Shown here: piece by piece, positions 4,796 through 11,148 of the stretch
Position numbering within the stretch: the first letter of the stretch is position 1
Layout: every line of letters starts with the position of its first letter
Origin: an uncultured Clostridia bacterium
GTDB lineage: Bacteria > Bacillota > Clostridia > Lachnospirales > Anaerotignaceae
Assembly: GCA_937901125.1 (NCBI GenBank)
Contig: CALCGT010000020.1
Coordinates: 1-13,050 of the forward strand
Reading direction: 5' to 3'
DNA length: 13,050 nt
The notes under the pieces: generated by a model
What the model was told of the DNA's origin: nothing
Databases searched by the model: none
What the model saw: only the letters and a program-made list of their open reading frames with translations
Made by a program: the position numbers and the translations under genes

Positions 4796-6361
4796 TTAGT
4801 GATGGTGATGATCGTGGCCATGGCCGTGATGATGGTCATGGTCGTGGTGATGATGTTCATGGTCGTGACCACAGCCGCAGTCGTGGTGGTGATGATCGTG
4901 ACCGCAGCCGCAGTCCTCGTCATGGACATGACCTTCTGTGATGGACTGCCAGCCGTTATCGCTGAATACCATGCCGACTTTATCTACGATGAGGACTTTC
5001 TGTTCCTCGGAGGAAGCCTTGTCAATAGCTTCCATCATCATATCCATGACATCATGGACAGAATAGATCGGGGGCAGAGCGCCGGTCAGGTTCTGCATTG
5101 CCAGTTTTCTTGTATGAGCGGGCAGGGTATCGAAATGGTTTCTTGTTTTTGCAATGAAAGCATCGAAAAGAGCCTTCTTTTCTTCTGCTGTGGCAGGAGG
5201 CAGATCTTCGGGCAGGTCGAAATGGAAGAGTTCATCATTCAGATCGCCAAAGAAACATTCGCGGATGAATTCCTCTGTCATCAGCACCTTTTTTGTATCA
5301 TCGGAGAAGCCTGCGAAGGAGCCTGCTTTCTGCAGCAGGTCGAATTCTTCCTTACCGATAGCGTTGGCTTTATCGATGACAGGTTCTACGGCTGCTTCCA
5401 GCTGTTCTGTCAGCGTATCCAAATATGCTGCTTTTTCTGTCAGGGAGAGCTGATGGCTGATGAAAGCGCAAACGGTATGATACAGGTCGGCATAGGCTGC
5501 GCTGCCTTCTGTGATATCCCTGAAGGAATATGTGAGATAGAGCAGCAGGATCAGGGAATTGATATCATGGAGGATGCAGGAGAAATATTCCTCGATCTGT
5601 TCCAGTGTTTCAAAAACTTCTTTCAGTTCTTCATAGAAATTGGAAAGTTCGTCATCGGAAAGATTATGAGGCAGCTGCATACGCTTCTGACCGATCCATT
5701 CTGCGATTTCGGGGAAGTATTTACCGTAAAGCGGGTTTTCCTGGGGGCTACAGAAGCCTTCAAAGGCTTTCAGGGAAACTTCGATGAATTCTTTGCTTTC
5801 TCCTGCAAAAGCAGCTTCCAGGGATGCACGGACATTATCGTAGTATTTATCTCTTGTCATATAGATGGGCATACATTTCAAAATTTGACCCATGTAGTTT
5901 TTCTGATCCAAAAGGGTTTCTGCGCTTTCCATGAAAGCGTGGCAGTCTGCAAAGAAGAGAGACCATTCCACCTGTTTCTGGGAAACGCGGTCTTCTTTAT
6001 ATTTGCGGAGGGCCACCTGATCGCTCACCAGAGTAGAGATGATGTTCCACTGGGAGAAATAACTGTAGATGGTTTCATAGATAGAAAGCAGACGTTTTTT
6101 CAGTTCTAGACAATCTTTCAGAGCAGCCGTGCGGGATTCTGCATCGCTGTCCAGCAGGTCTTCCAGACGGATGAGATATGCTTTGATCTCGTCTTTGATT
6201 TCCTTTACGTCTGCAGGAATTTCATAGGGCAGGGCAGTTACGCCTTTTTCTGCATCTTCCATAGCGCTCATCAGCATCAGTAGCAGAGAGCCCACGGCCT
6301 GCTGATAGATATAATCAGCAGAGAGATTTCTTATTTTTTCTTCCATTGCGATATTTGACAA
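4796..6361 (-). CDS. Unknown 521-aa helical protein with a His/Cys-rich metal-binding tail
   Basis: I chose TTG 6361 (MSNIAMEEKIRN): AAAGGAG ends 8 bases upstream, while the ATG at 6397 would start right at the predicted transcription start of the promoter at 6405-6433 and has no ribosome binding site. Residues 1-470 are mostly helical, acidic and lack a signal peptide or TM segment; no family is recognised. The last 45 residues (477-521) contain 23 His and four Cys. They include two DCGCGHDH units and end in clusters such as HEHHHHDHDHHHGHGHDHHHH, which I split here only as an example of composition. Tails like this bind Ni, Zn or Co in SlyD, HypB, UreE-type chaperones and in metal stores. 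It is cotranscribed with the glyoxalase I gene, so supply or buffering of that enzyme's metal is a reasonable guess, not shown. Confidence 0.85.
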   Translation of the reverse strand: MSNIAMEEKIRNLSADYIYQQAVGSLLLMLMSAMEDAEKGVTALPYEIPADVKEIKDEIKAYLIRLEDLLDSDAESRTAALKDCLELKKRLLSIYETIYSYFSQWNIISTLVSDQVALRKYKEDRVSQKQVEWSLFFADCHAFMESAETLLDQKNYMGQILKCMPIYMTRDKYYDNVRASLEAAFAGESKEFIEVSLKAFEGFCSPQENPLYGKYFPEIAEWIGQKRMQLPHNLSDDELSNFYEELKEVFETLEQIEEYFSCILHDINSLILLLYLTYSFRDITEGSAAYADLYHTVCAFISHQLSLTEKAAYLDTLTEQLEAAVEPVIDKANAIGKEEFDLLQKAGSFAGFSDDTKKVLMTEEFIRECFFGDLNDELFHFDLPEDLPPATAEEKKALFDAFIAKTRNHFDTLPAHTRKLAMQNLTGALPPIYSVHDVMDMMMEAIDKASSEEQKVLIVDKVGMVFSDNGWQSITEGHVHDEDCGCGHDHHHHDCGCGHDHEHHHHDHDHHHGHGHDHHHH

Positions 6362-6404
6362 AAGAAGGACTCCTTTCTGAATTTCAAATTTTTTCATAAC
6401 TTTT

Positions 6405-6433
6405 ATTATAAAATAAAATGGAGAAAAGTACAA
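6405..6433 (-). promoter_or_regulatory. Sigma-A promoter of the His-rich/glyoxalase operon
   Basis: The -35 TTGTAC (6433-6428) and -10 TATAAT (6410-6405) are 17 bp apart. Predicted start is near 6398, which supports translation from TTG 6361. The -35 begins 5 bases after the stop codon of the upstream gene. Confidence 0.75.
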
Positions 6434-6438
6434 GAAGC

Positions 6439-7095
6439 TTATACTGTTCCATCTGCCAGAATATACTGATTTCCTGCATCATCATAGGCAACAATGCAAG
6501 GCGCAGGGTCATTGATTTCCGGGTCGAGTTTCATCAGGGCGATGCCGTTTTCGTCAAAGCGAATGTGCTGTTTCTGGGTGTTTCGGGGGTATGTCATGTT
6601 TGTGCGGTTGACCACCAGATAAGCATAAGTATCCGTTCCCTGTAAATAAATATCATATTGATGGGTATTATCTCCCAGATAGACGGTTCCTTTTAGTAAA
6701 CCTGTTTTTGCAAAGAGATTGCCGCAGTATTTCTGCCAGTAACCCGTGTCTGTAGCTTCGAATATGCAGAAACTGTGTTCATCACCTACTTCGAATACAG
6801 TGATGATATCTTTGCCAAAGGTTGATTCTGAAATGATTTTGGCATCAGAGTATTTTTCTGCAATGGAGGCTTCTCTGCCTTCTACTGTTGCTAATTCTGC
6901 CGCGATCTCCAAATCGTGCTGTGTGGGTTCTGGTTTTTCCGGCATTTTCCCCTGATTCAGAAAGTACAGGATACTGACAACGATCATTGCTGCAGTGCAA
7001 ACTAGAAAGCGGGTATGGTACCGATGGTGCAGATAGGCTCTGTTTTCTCTGTCTTTTCGTATGTTTTCCAAATCGGGTTTTTCATAAAAATCCAT
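6439..7095 (-). CDS. Membrane-anchored protein of unknown function
   Basis: The product is 218 aa from ATG 7095 (MDFYEKPDLE). GGAGG at 7107-7103 is 7 bases from this ATG but only 1 base from the alternative ATG at 7101, so I prefer the shorter form. Residues 1-29 are charged (ENIRKDRENRAYLHHRYHTR). A single TM segment lies at about 30-46 (FLVCTAAMIVVSILYFL), with positive residues inside, so the remaining 170 residues should face outward. That part begins with a short helical stretch (LEIAAELATVEGREASIAEKY). It then has beta-type sequence with TVYLGDNTHQYDIYLQGTD and AYLVVNRTNMTY. No signal-peptidase or lipobox motif is seen. I recognise no family. It is transcribed divergently from sfsA. Confidence 0.8.
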   Translation of the reverse strand: MDFYEKPDLENIRKDRENRAYLHHRYHTRFLVCTAAMIVVSILYFLNQGKMPEKPEPTQHDLEIAAELATVEGREASIAEKYSDAKIISESTFGKDIITVFEVGDEHSFCIFEATDTGYWQKYCGNLFAKTGLLKGTVYLGDNTHQYDIYLQGTDTYAYLVVNRTNMTYPRNTQKQHIRFDENGIALMKLDPEINDPAPCIVAYDDAGNQYILADGTV

Positions 7096-7130
7096 TTTCA
7101 TTCCTCCGTTTTATTGCAAAACTTTTCTTT

Positions 7131-7159
7131 ATCATACCAAAGGAGAATTTGTCTTTCAA
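7131..7159 (-). promoter_or_regulatory. Sigma-A promoter of the membrane-anchored protein gene
   Basis: The -35 TTGAAA (7159-7154) and -10 TATGAT (7136-7131) are 17 bp apart on the - strand. It shares the intergenic space with the sfsA promoter, and the two -35 boxes touch. Confidence 0.65.
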
Positions 7160-7178
7160 TGAATGATTATGATAAAAT
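7149..7178 (+). promoter_or_regulatory. Probable sfsA promoter
   Basis: TTGTCT (7149-7154) and TAAAAT (7173-7178) are 18 bp apart. Its -35 is immediately next to that of the divergent gene, so the two units may compete for polymerase. Confidence 0.45.
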
Positions 7179-7196
7179 AAACGGGAGGTGAAACAA

Positions 7197-7907
7197 ATGG
7201 AATATGGGAAAGTGATCGAAGCCAGGTTCCTGCGGAGAGTGAACCGATTCACAGCATTCGTGGAACTGAACGGGCAGGAAGAAATGGTCCATGTGAAAAA
7301 TACAGGCAGATGCAAAGAACTTCTTATAGAAGGGGCGAGAGTTTTTCTGGAAGAAGCGGACAAAGAGGAAAGAAAGACCAAATATTCTCTGATTGCTGTT
7401 TACAAGGAAAATATGCTGGTAAATATGGATTCCCAGGCACCGAATCAGATGGCAGCGGAAGCAATGGCGGAAGGAAAAATTGAGGAGATTGGCGAAGTGG
7501 ATTTTTTGAAGAGGGAAGTGAAATATGGAAATTCCCGATTCGACCTCTATTATCAAAAAGATGCCAAAAAAGGCTTTGTGGAAGTAAAAGGCGTGACGCT
7601 GGAAGAGGACGACATTGCCATGTTTCCCGATGCGCCTACGGAACGGGGAACGAAGCACCTTCGGGAGTTGATCAAAGCAAAGGAAGAGGGGTATGAAGCG
7701 GCGGTGCTGTTCGTCATCCAGATGAAAGGGCTGAGAGAATTTCGACCCAATGAAGCAAGGGATAGAAAATTCACGGAAGCCTTGAGAGATGCAGCGGAGG
7801 TAGGCGTAAAGATCCTTGCTTATGACTGCGGCGTGGAAATCGGAAAGGTCTGGATAGAGGAAAAAATGCCAGTGAAACTGCATACAGAAAGCAGGCCGCA
7901 AGCCTAA
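7197..7907 (+). CDS. sfsA: SfsA family DNA/RNA nuclease
   Basis: The product is 236 aa, the usual family length. ATG 7197 is preceded by GGAGG at 7184-7188 with 8 bases between; a GTG at 7188 overlaps that site and was rejected. The N-terminal OB-fold part holds EARFLRRVNRFTAFVELNG, VHVKNTGRCKELL and the hydrophobic GARVFLEEA. The nuclease-like core has SRFDLYY, then FVEVKGVTLEEDD with the E-x-K pair, MFPDAPTERGTKHLREL and AVLFVIQM. SfsA was first named for sugar-fermentation stimulation in E. coli, and its fold is that of PD-(D/E)XK nucleases. Its biological substrate is not settled. It forms a single-gene unit ending in the terminator that overlaps its own stop codon. Confidence 0.95.
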   Translation: MEYGKVIEARFLRRVNRFTAFVELNGQEEMVHVKNTGRCKELLIEGARVFLEEADKEERKTKYSLIAVYKENMLVNMDSQAPNQMAAEAMAEGKIEEIGEVDFLKREVKYGNSRFDLYYQKDAKKGFVEVKGVTLEEDDIAMFPDAPTERGTKHLRELIKAKEEGYEAAVLFVIQMKGLREFRPNEARDRKFTEALRDAAEVGVKILAYDCGVEIGKVWIEEKMPVKLHTESRPQA

Positions 7908-7926
7908 GTGTTTGCGGCAGATTTTT
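7895..7926 (+). terminator. sfsA intrinsic terminator overlapping the coding end
   Basis: GCCGCAA (7895-7901, inside sfsA codons) pairs with TTGCGGC (7912-7918), with a 10-nt loop that includes the TAA stop, followed by AGATTTTTG. Confidence 0.75.
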
Positions 7927-7934
7927 GCTGAAGA

Positions 7935-7981
7935 AATAAAACAGAGAGGGCAATTCCGAAGAAAAGTCCTCCCTGCTTTTT
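7935..7981. terminator. Bidirectional terminator between sfsA and the DJ-1 gene
   Basis: CAGAGAGG (7942-7949) pairs with CCTCCCTG (7968-7975) with one G-T wobble. A T-run follows on the + strand (CTTTTTAA) and TTTTATTT on the - strand. It mainly serves the - strand DJ-1 gene, since sfsA has its own terminator just before. Confidence 0.6.
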
Positions 7982-8014
7982 AACTTAGGAAGATGTTATG
8001 TAATGGGGTGGGGA

Positions 8015-8593
8015 TTACAGTTCCCATTTAGTGCCCATCAGTTTTACAAATTCTCTTACGATAGCGGAGTCACCAGGCCATGCGGGAGCTGTTACCAGAT
8101 TGCCATCTACTACTGCTTCAGCAGCATCTACGGGAACATATTCGCCGCCAGCCAGTGTGATATCGGGGCCAACTGCGGGGTATGCGGTTGCTTTTTTGCC
8201 TTTCAGAACATTTGCTGCTGTCAGGATCTGAGGGCCATGGCAGATTGCTGCAACGGGTTTATTTGCTGCGAAGAATTCCTGAACGATTTCGATCACTCTG
8301 GGGGTCAGTCTCAGATATTCGGGAGAACGACCGCCTGTGATGAACAGACCTGCGTAATCAGCTGTGTTTACTGTTTCGAAATCTGCTGTCAGAGCGAAAT
8401 TATGCCCTCTCTTTTCGGAGTATGTCTGTTCGCCTTCAAAGTCGTGAATTGCTGTACGGATAATGTCGCCTGCTTTTTTGTCAGGGCATACAACGTCTAC
8501 CTGATACCCCAGCATCTGCATTGCCTGGAAAGGTACCATTGTTTCATAATCTTCTGTGAAGTCGCCTGCTAACATCAATACTTTCTTTGCCAT
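8015..8593 (-). CDS. DJ-1/PfpI family protein, DJ-1D type
   Basis: The product is 192 aa. ATG 8593 is preceded by AAAGGAGG. One flavodoxin-like DJ-1 domain is present. The nucleophile elbow AICHGPQIL places Cys118 and His119; E14 in GDFTEDYE is the conserved acid that pairs with the Cys. Stretches such as VDVVCPDKKAGD, AIHDFEGEQTYSEKRGHNF and LFITGGRSPEYL match the subgroup that includes archaeal PfpI/PH1704-like proteins and plant DJ-1D. Family activities include cofactor-free glyoxalase (methylglyoxal to lactate), deglycase-like activity and peptidase activity, and the true one here is not decided by sequence. It forms a single-gene unit with a strong promoter and a leader of about 90 nt. 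It lies about 3 kb from the glyoxalase I operon. Confidence 0.9.
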   Translation of the reverse strand: MAKKVLMLAGDFTEDYETMVPFQAMQMLGYQVDVVCPDKKAGDIIRTAIHDFEGEQTYSEKRGHNFALTADFETVNTADYAGLFITGGRSPEYLRLTPRVIEIVQEFFAANKPVAAICHGPQILTAANVLKGKKATAYPAVGPDITLAGGEYVPVDAAEAVVDGNLVTAPAWPGDSAIVREFVKLMGTKWEL

Positions 8594-8689
8594 AAGAATT
8601 CCTCCTTTAAAAGAAAAAGTGCAACAGTCTTTTGATTCGACTGAGGCTTTATTTACTTGGAAAAGGTGTATCTTTTCGAATACAATTAC

Positions 8690-8718
8690 ATTATAGACCT
8701 ATTGGGACGAAATGGCAA
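8690..8718 (-). promoter_or_regulatory. Sigma-A promoter of the DJ-1 gene
   Basis: The -35 TTGCCA (8718-8713) and -10 TATAAT (8695-8690) are 17 bp apart. Predicted start is near 8683, leaving a leader of about 90 nt. That leader contains a small hairpin (8625-8629 with 8639-8643, CAGTC/GACTG). Confidence 0.75.
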
Positions 8719-8756
8719 GGGGATGGGCGAAAAAAATCCAAGAGAAATTGATAGGA

Positions 8757-8785
8757 TTGAAATAGATAAAAAAGGGCGTTACAAT
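8757..8785 (+). promoter_or_regulatory. Sigma-A promoter of the HAD phosphatase gene
   Basis: TTGAAA (8757-8762) and TACAAT (8780-8785) are 17 bp apart; the predicted start is a few bases before the ribosome binding site at 8797. Confidence 0.7.
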
Positions 8786-8808
8786 AAGAAAGAGACGGAG
8801 GTGGAATG

Positions 8809-9468
8809 ATGGGGAAATATCAGGCAGTTTTATTCGATTTAGACGGAACCCTGTTGGATACGCTGGACGATTTAACGGACAGTGTTAATGTGATTTTGCA
8901 AAAATACGGATTTCTCTTGCGGGATAGAGTAGAAATACGCAGATTTTTAGGAAACGGCAGTGAACGACTGATGAAAGAGACCTTACCGCAGGAGGTTTCA
9001 GAAACGGATTTTGCAAAATATTTGAAGGAATATCAGGCCTATTACAAGGCCCATATGGAGGAGAAAACAGCTCCGTACGAGGGGATTTTGCCCCTGCTGG
9101 GAGAGCTGCGGAAAGCAGGGCTGAAAATTGGCGTAGTTTCTAATAAATTTGATTTGGCAGTGAAGGGGTTATGTGAAAAATATTTCCCGGGATATATCGA
9201 TGCAGCAGCAGGAGAACGGGAAGCGAATGGCATCCGCCGGAAGCCTGCACCGGATATGATATTTGCGGCAGCAGAACGGCTTGGCGTGAACAGAAAAGAC
9301 TGTTTGTATGTAGGAGATTCGGAAGTGGATATCCTGACAGCAAGAAACGCAGGAATGGACTGTGTTAGTGTCACTTGGGGCTTTCGAGATGAGGATTTTC
9401 TACAAAAAGCAGGAGCCAACCATTTGGTACATACGGCAGAGGAATTGAAACATTTCATTTTGCTATAA
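8809..9468 (+). CDS. HAD-family phosphatase, Gph/PpaX type
   Basis: The product is 219 aa. Two ATGs are adjacent (8806, 8809); GGAGG at 8797-8801 is 7 bases from the second and 4 from the first, so I use 8809. HAD motif I is FDLDGTLLDT (9-18) with D10 nucleophile and D12 acid/base. A helical cap (type C1) follows. Motif II is in VVSNK, the motif III lysine is in the RRKPAPDMI region, and motif IV is YVGDSEVDILTARNAGM with the Mg-binding acids. This is the phosphoglycolate phosphatase/pyrophosphatase (Gph/PpaX) subgroup by layout and length. Phosphoglycolate or pyrophosphate are the likely substrates, but the exact one cannot be read. It forms a single-gene unit with its own promoter and terminator. 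Confidence 0.88.
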   Translation: MGKYQAVLFDLDGTLLDTLDDLTDSVNVILQKYGFLLRDRVEIRRFLGNGSERLMKETLPQEVSETDFAKYLKEYQAYYKAHMEEKTAPYEGILPLLGELRKAGLKIGVVSNKFDLAVKGLCEKYFPGYIDAAAGEREANGIRRKPAPDMIFAAAERLGVNRKDCLYVGDSEVDILTARNAGMDCVSVTWGFRDEDFLQKAGANHLVHTAEELKHFILL

Positions 9469-9470
9469 AT

Positions 9471-9507
9471 AAAGGGTCGGACAATCGTCCGACCCTTTAG
9501 ACTTTTT
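9471..9507 (+). terminator. Strong terminator after the HAD phosphatase gene
   Basis: AAAGGGTCGGAC (9471-9482) pairs perfectly with GTCCGACCCTTT (9487-9498) around AATC. A TTTTT run follows on the + strand at 9503-9507. It also has a T-rich flank on the - strand, so it may serve tyrS as well. Confidence 0.9.
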
Positions 9508-9517
9508 ATGTCTTGCT

Positions 9518-9539
9518 CGTCAAAACCCTGATTTTGACG
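9518..9539. terminator. 8-bp hairpin directly after tyrS
   Basis: CGTCAAAA (9518-9525) pairs perfectly with TTTTGACG (9532-9539). It begins 3 bases after the tyrS stop on the - strand and has no T-run, so it may stabilise the 3' end while the hairpin at 9471-9498 does the terminating. Confidence 0.4.
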
Positions 9540-9542
9540 AAA

Positions 9543-10778
9543 TCACTTCAGGATAACATTGTGGAATGTCTTTTTGCCTTTCTGTACCAGCAGCTTGCCA
9601 TCTGTAAACAGATCAGTTGTTACTTTGAAATCAACATCCTTGATGGGCTGTTCTGCCAGCTTTACGCCGCCCTGCTGTACGGCACGTCTGCCTTCGGAAC
9701 GGGAAGGAACGACTTTGATCGTTGTCAGCAGTGTCAGGATATCCATGCCTTCTGCGAATTCGGAAGCGGAAATTTCTGTGGAAGGAGCATCAGCTGTAGC
9801 GGCACCCTTGCCAAAGAGGGCTCTTGCAGCTTCCTGCGCCTTTGTTGCCTCTTCTTCGCCATGAACGATCTTTGTCAGTTCAAAGGCAAGGATTTCTTTT
9901 GCTTTATTAATCTCAGCACCTTCCAGTGCGCCCAGACGGCGAACTTCATCCATAGGCAGGAAAGTCAGCAGAGCCAAACACTTTTCAACGTCCTTATCCC
10001 CAACGTTTCTCCAGTACTGGTAGAATTCGTAAGGGGATGTTTTTTCAGGGTCCAGCCAAACAGCACCGCTGACGGTTTTACCCATTTTTACGCCTTCGCT
10101 GTTTGTCAGCAGCTTGAATGTCATACCGTAAGCGGGTTTCTGCGCTTTACGACGGATCAGTTCTACGCCAGCGATGATGTTGGACCACTGGTCGTTACCG
10201 CCCATCTGCAGGGAGCAGTTGTATCTCTTGTTCAGTTCATAGAAGTCGTAGCCCTGCATGATCATGTAGTTGAATTCCAGAAAGGTCAGACCGCTTTCTC
10301 TTTCCATACGGGTTTTGAAGCAATCCGCTGCCAGCATACGGTTTACAGAGAAGTGTGCGCCGATTTCTCGCAGGAATTCGATGTAGTTCAGACCTCTCAG
10401 CCAGTCAGCGTTATTTACCATGATGGCACCGCCTTCCCCTTCATTGAAATTGATGAAGCGGGAGAGCTGTTTCTTGATGCAGGCTACATTATGATCAATG
10501 GTTTCTACGGTCATCATTTTACGCATATCCGCTTTGCCGGAAGGGTCGCCGATCATAGCTGTGCCACCGCCAACCAGGCAGATGGGACGGTTGCCGCAGC
10601 GCTGCATGTGCGCCATAGCCATAACGGTCAGGAAGTGACCAACATGGAGGCTGTCTGCTGTGGGGTCGATACCGATATAGAAGGTAACGCCGCCTTTTTC
10701 AAAAAGCTCTTTGATTTCTTCTTCGTGGGTCAGCTGTTCGATAAAGCCACGTTCTTTCAATACTTCGTAAGCATTCAT
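9543..10778 (-). CDS. tyrS: Tyrosyl-tRNA synthetase
   Basis: The product is 411 aa, the usual length for bacterial TyrRS. ATG 10778 is preceded by AAGGAG. It is a class I synthetase: Y34 and D38 lie in FYIGIDPTADSLHVGHFL, with the HIGH motif as HVGH at 45-48; GGGTAMIGDPSGK at 70-82, QGYDFYEL at 175-182 and GGNDQWSNI at 193-201 shape the tyrosine and ATP sites. The KMSKS loop is KMGKT at 231-235, close to the KFGKT of classic bacterial TyrRS. The C-terminal part (about 345-411, SRSEGRRAVQQGGV and LVQKGKKTFHNVIL) is an S4-like RNA-binding domain. It attaches tyrosine to tRNA-Tyr in the cytosol. It is controlled by the T-box leader upstream. Confidence 0.98.
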   Translation of the reverse strand: MNAYEVLKERGFIEQLTHEEEIKELFEKGGVTFYIGIDPTADSLHVGHFLTVMAMAHMQRCGNRPICLVGGGTAMIGDPSGKADMRKMMTVETIDHNVACIKKQLSRFINFNEGEGGAIMVNNADWLRGLNYIEFLREIGAHFSVNRMLAADCFKTRMERESGLTFLEFNYMIMQGYDFYELNKRYNCSLQMGGNDQWSNIIAGVELIRRKAQKPAYGMTFKLLTNSEGVKMGKTVSGAVWLDPEKTSPYEFYQYWRNVGDKDVEKCLALLTFLPMDEVRRLGALEGAEINKAKEILAFELTKIVHGEEEATKAQEAARALFGKGAATADAPSTEISASEFAEGMDILTLLTTIKVVPSRSEGRRAVQQGGVKLAEQPIKDVDFKVTTDLFTDGKLLVQKGKKTFHNVILK

Positions 10779-10831
10779 AGTTTCATTCTCCTTTTTATTC
10801 TTTTATCATAGTTTTTTACATGAAACATTCG

Positions 10832-10846
10832 TAAGGCTTTGCCTTA
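10832..10846 (-). other. Small hairpin between T-box terminator and tyrS start
   Basis: TAAGGC-TTT-GCCTTA forms a 6-bp stem in the tyrS leader after the attenuator. Its role is unknown; it may shape the 5' end left after processing of the leader. Confidence 0.4.
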
Positions 10847-10869
10847 TGCATTGATTTGCTTTGTGCAAT

Positions 10870-10907
10870 AAAAAAAGGGTTCCATCGTCGAAAGGACGAG
10901 AGAACCC
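10870..10907 (-). terminator. T-box attenuator terminator
   Basis: GGGTTC pairs with GAACCC, with an inner stem TCGTC/GACGA closed by CTTTC, followed by seven T on the - strand (10876-10870). It overlaps the 3' part of the T-box element, so terminator and antiterminator are exclusive. Confidence 0.9.
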
Positions 10908-11113
10908 GTGGTACCACCTTAATTCATGTTCATCAAAAGACAAACATCTTTCGGCTCCTGTAACGGGGAGCGGACGTTGCGCCATTTCCTGCACAAAGCT
11001 CATGAGGCGTAATTTACAAATACTGTACTGCAATCCTTTCACCGACCGGACTGCTCTCTGCGGTTGTAACCAGCTTTGCCCATATACTCAATCGTTGCTG
11101 TTAACATTATTAC
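10870..11113 (-). promoter_or_regulatory. Tyrosine T-box riboswitch (tyrS leader)
   Basis: The leader holds the T-box sequence AAGGTGGTACCACGG (10920-10906), which can form the antiterminator and bind the free CCA end of uncharged tRNA-Tyr. It also has stem I elements: an AGTA-type motif just 5' (GATTGAGTATATGG), the apical GCAGAGAG and GGTGAAAGG, and a specifier region with TAC at 11027-11025 followed by A. The competing terminator is at 10907-10870. Uncharged tRNA-Tyr should favour readthrough into tyrS. The T-box element and terminator are clear; the exact specifier codon position is my reading and fits the downstream gene. Confidence 0.93.
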
Positions 11114-11119
11114 GAGAGA

Positions 11120-11148
11120 ATTCTATCATACGTTTTTGGGAAAGTCAA
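11120..11148 (-). promoter_or_regulatory. tyrS promoter, -35 inside pepT
   Basis: The -35 TTGACT (11148-11143) and -10 TAGAAT (11125-11120) are 17 bp apart. The -35 lies in the last codons of pepT and the spacer covers the pepT stop at 11126-11128. Predicted start near 11113 matches the 5' edge of the T-box leader. Confidence 0.75.

Noticed and set aside
4796..4930. Repeat-like GATGATCGTGG DNA, considered as a CRISPR or tandem repeat array
   Set aside because: It is explained by His/Asp/Gly codons of the protein tail; there are no regular repeats with unique spacers.
4517..6109. 530-aa + strand open frame
   Set aside because: It is the antisense shadow of the His-rich gene and the glyoxalase gene, with Cys/Phe-rich composition that is typical of such shadows and no ribosome binding site.
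7167..7901. 244-aa - strand open frame
   Set aside because: Antisense shadow of sfsA, rich in Phe and His as expected for a reverse-strand artefact.
9513..10811. 432-aa + strand open frame
   Set aside because: Antisense shadow of tyrS, whose motifs and T-box leader are certain.
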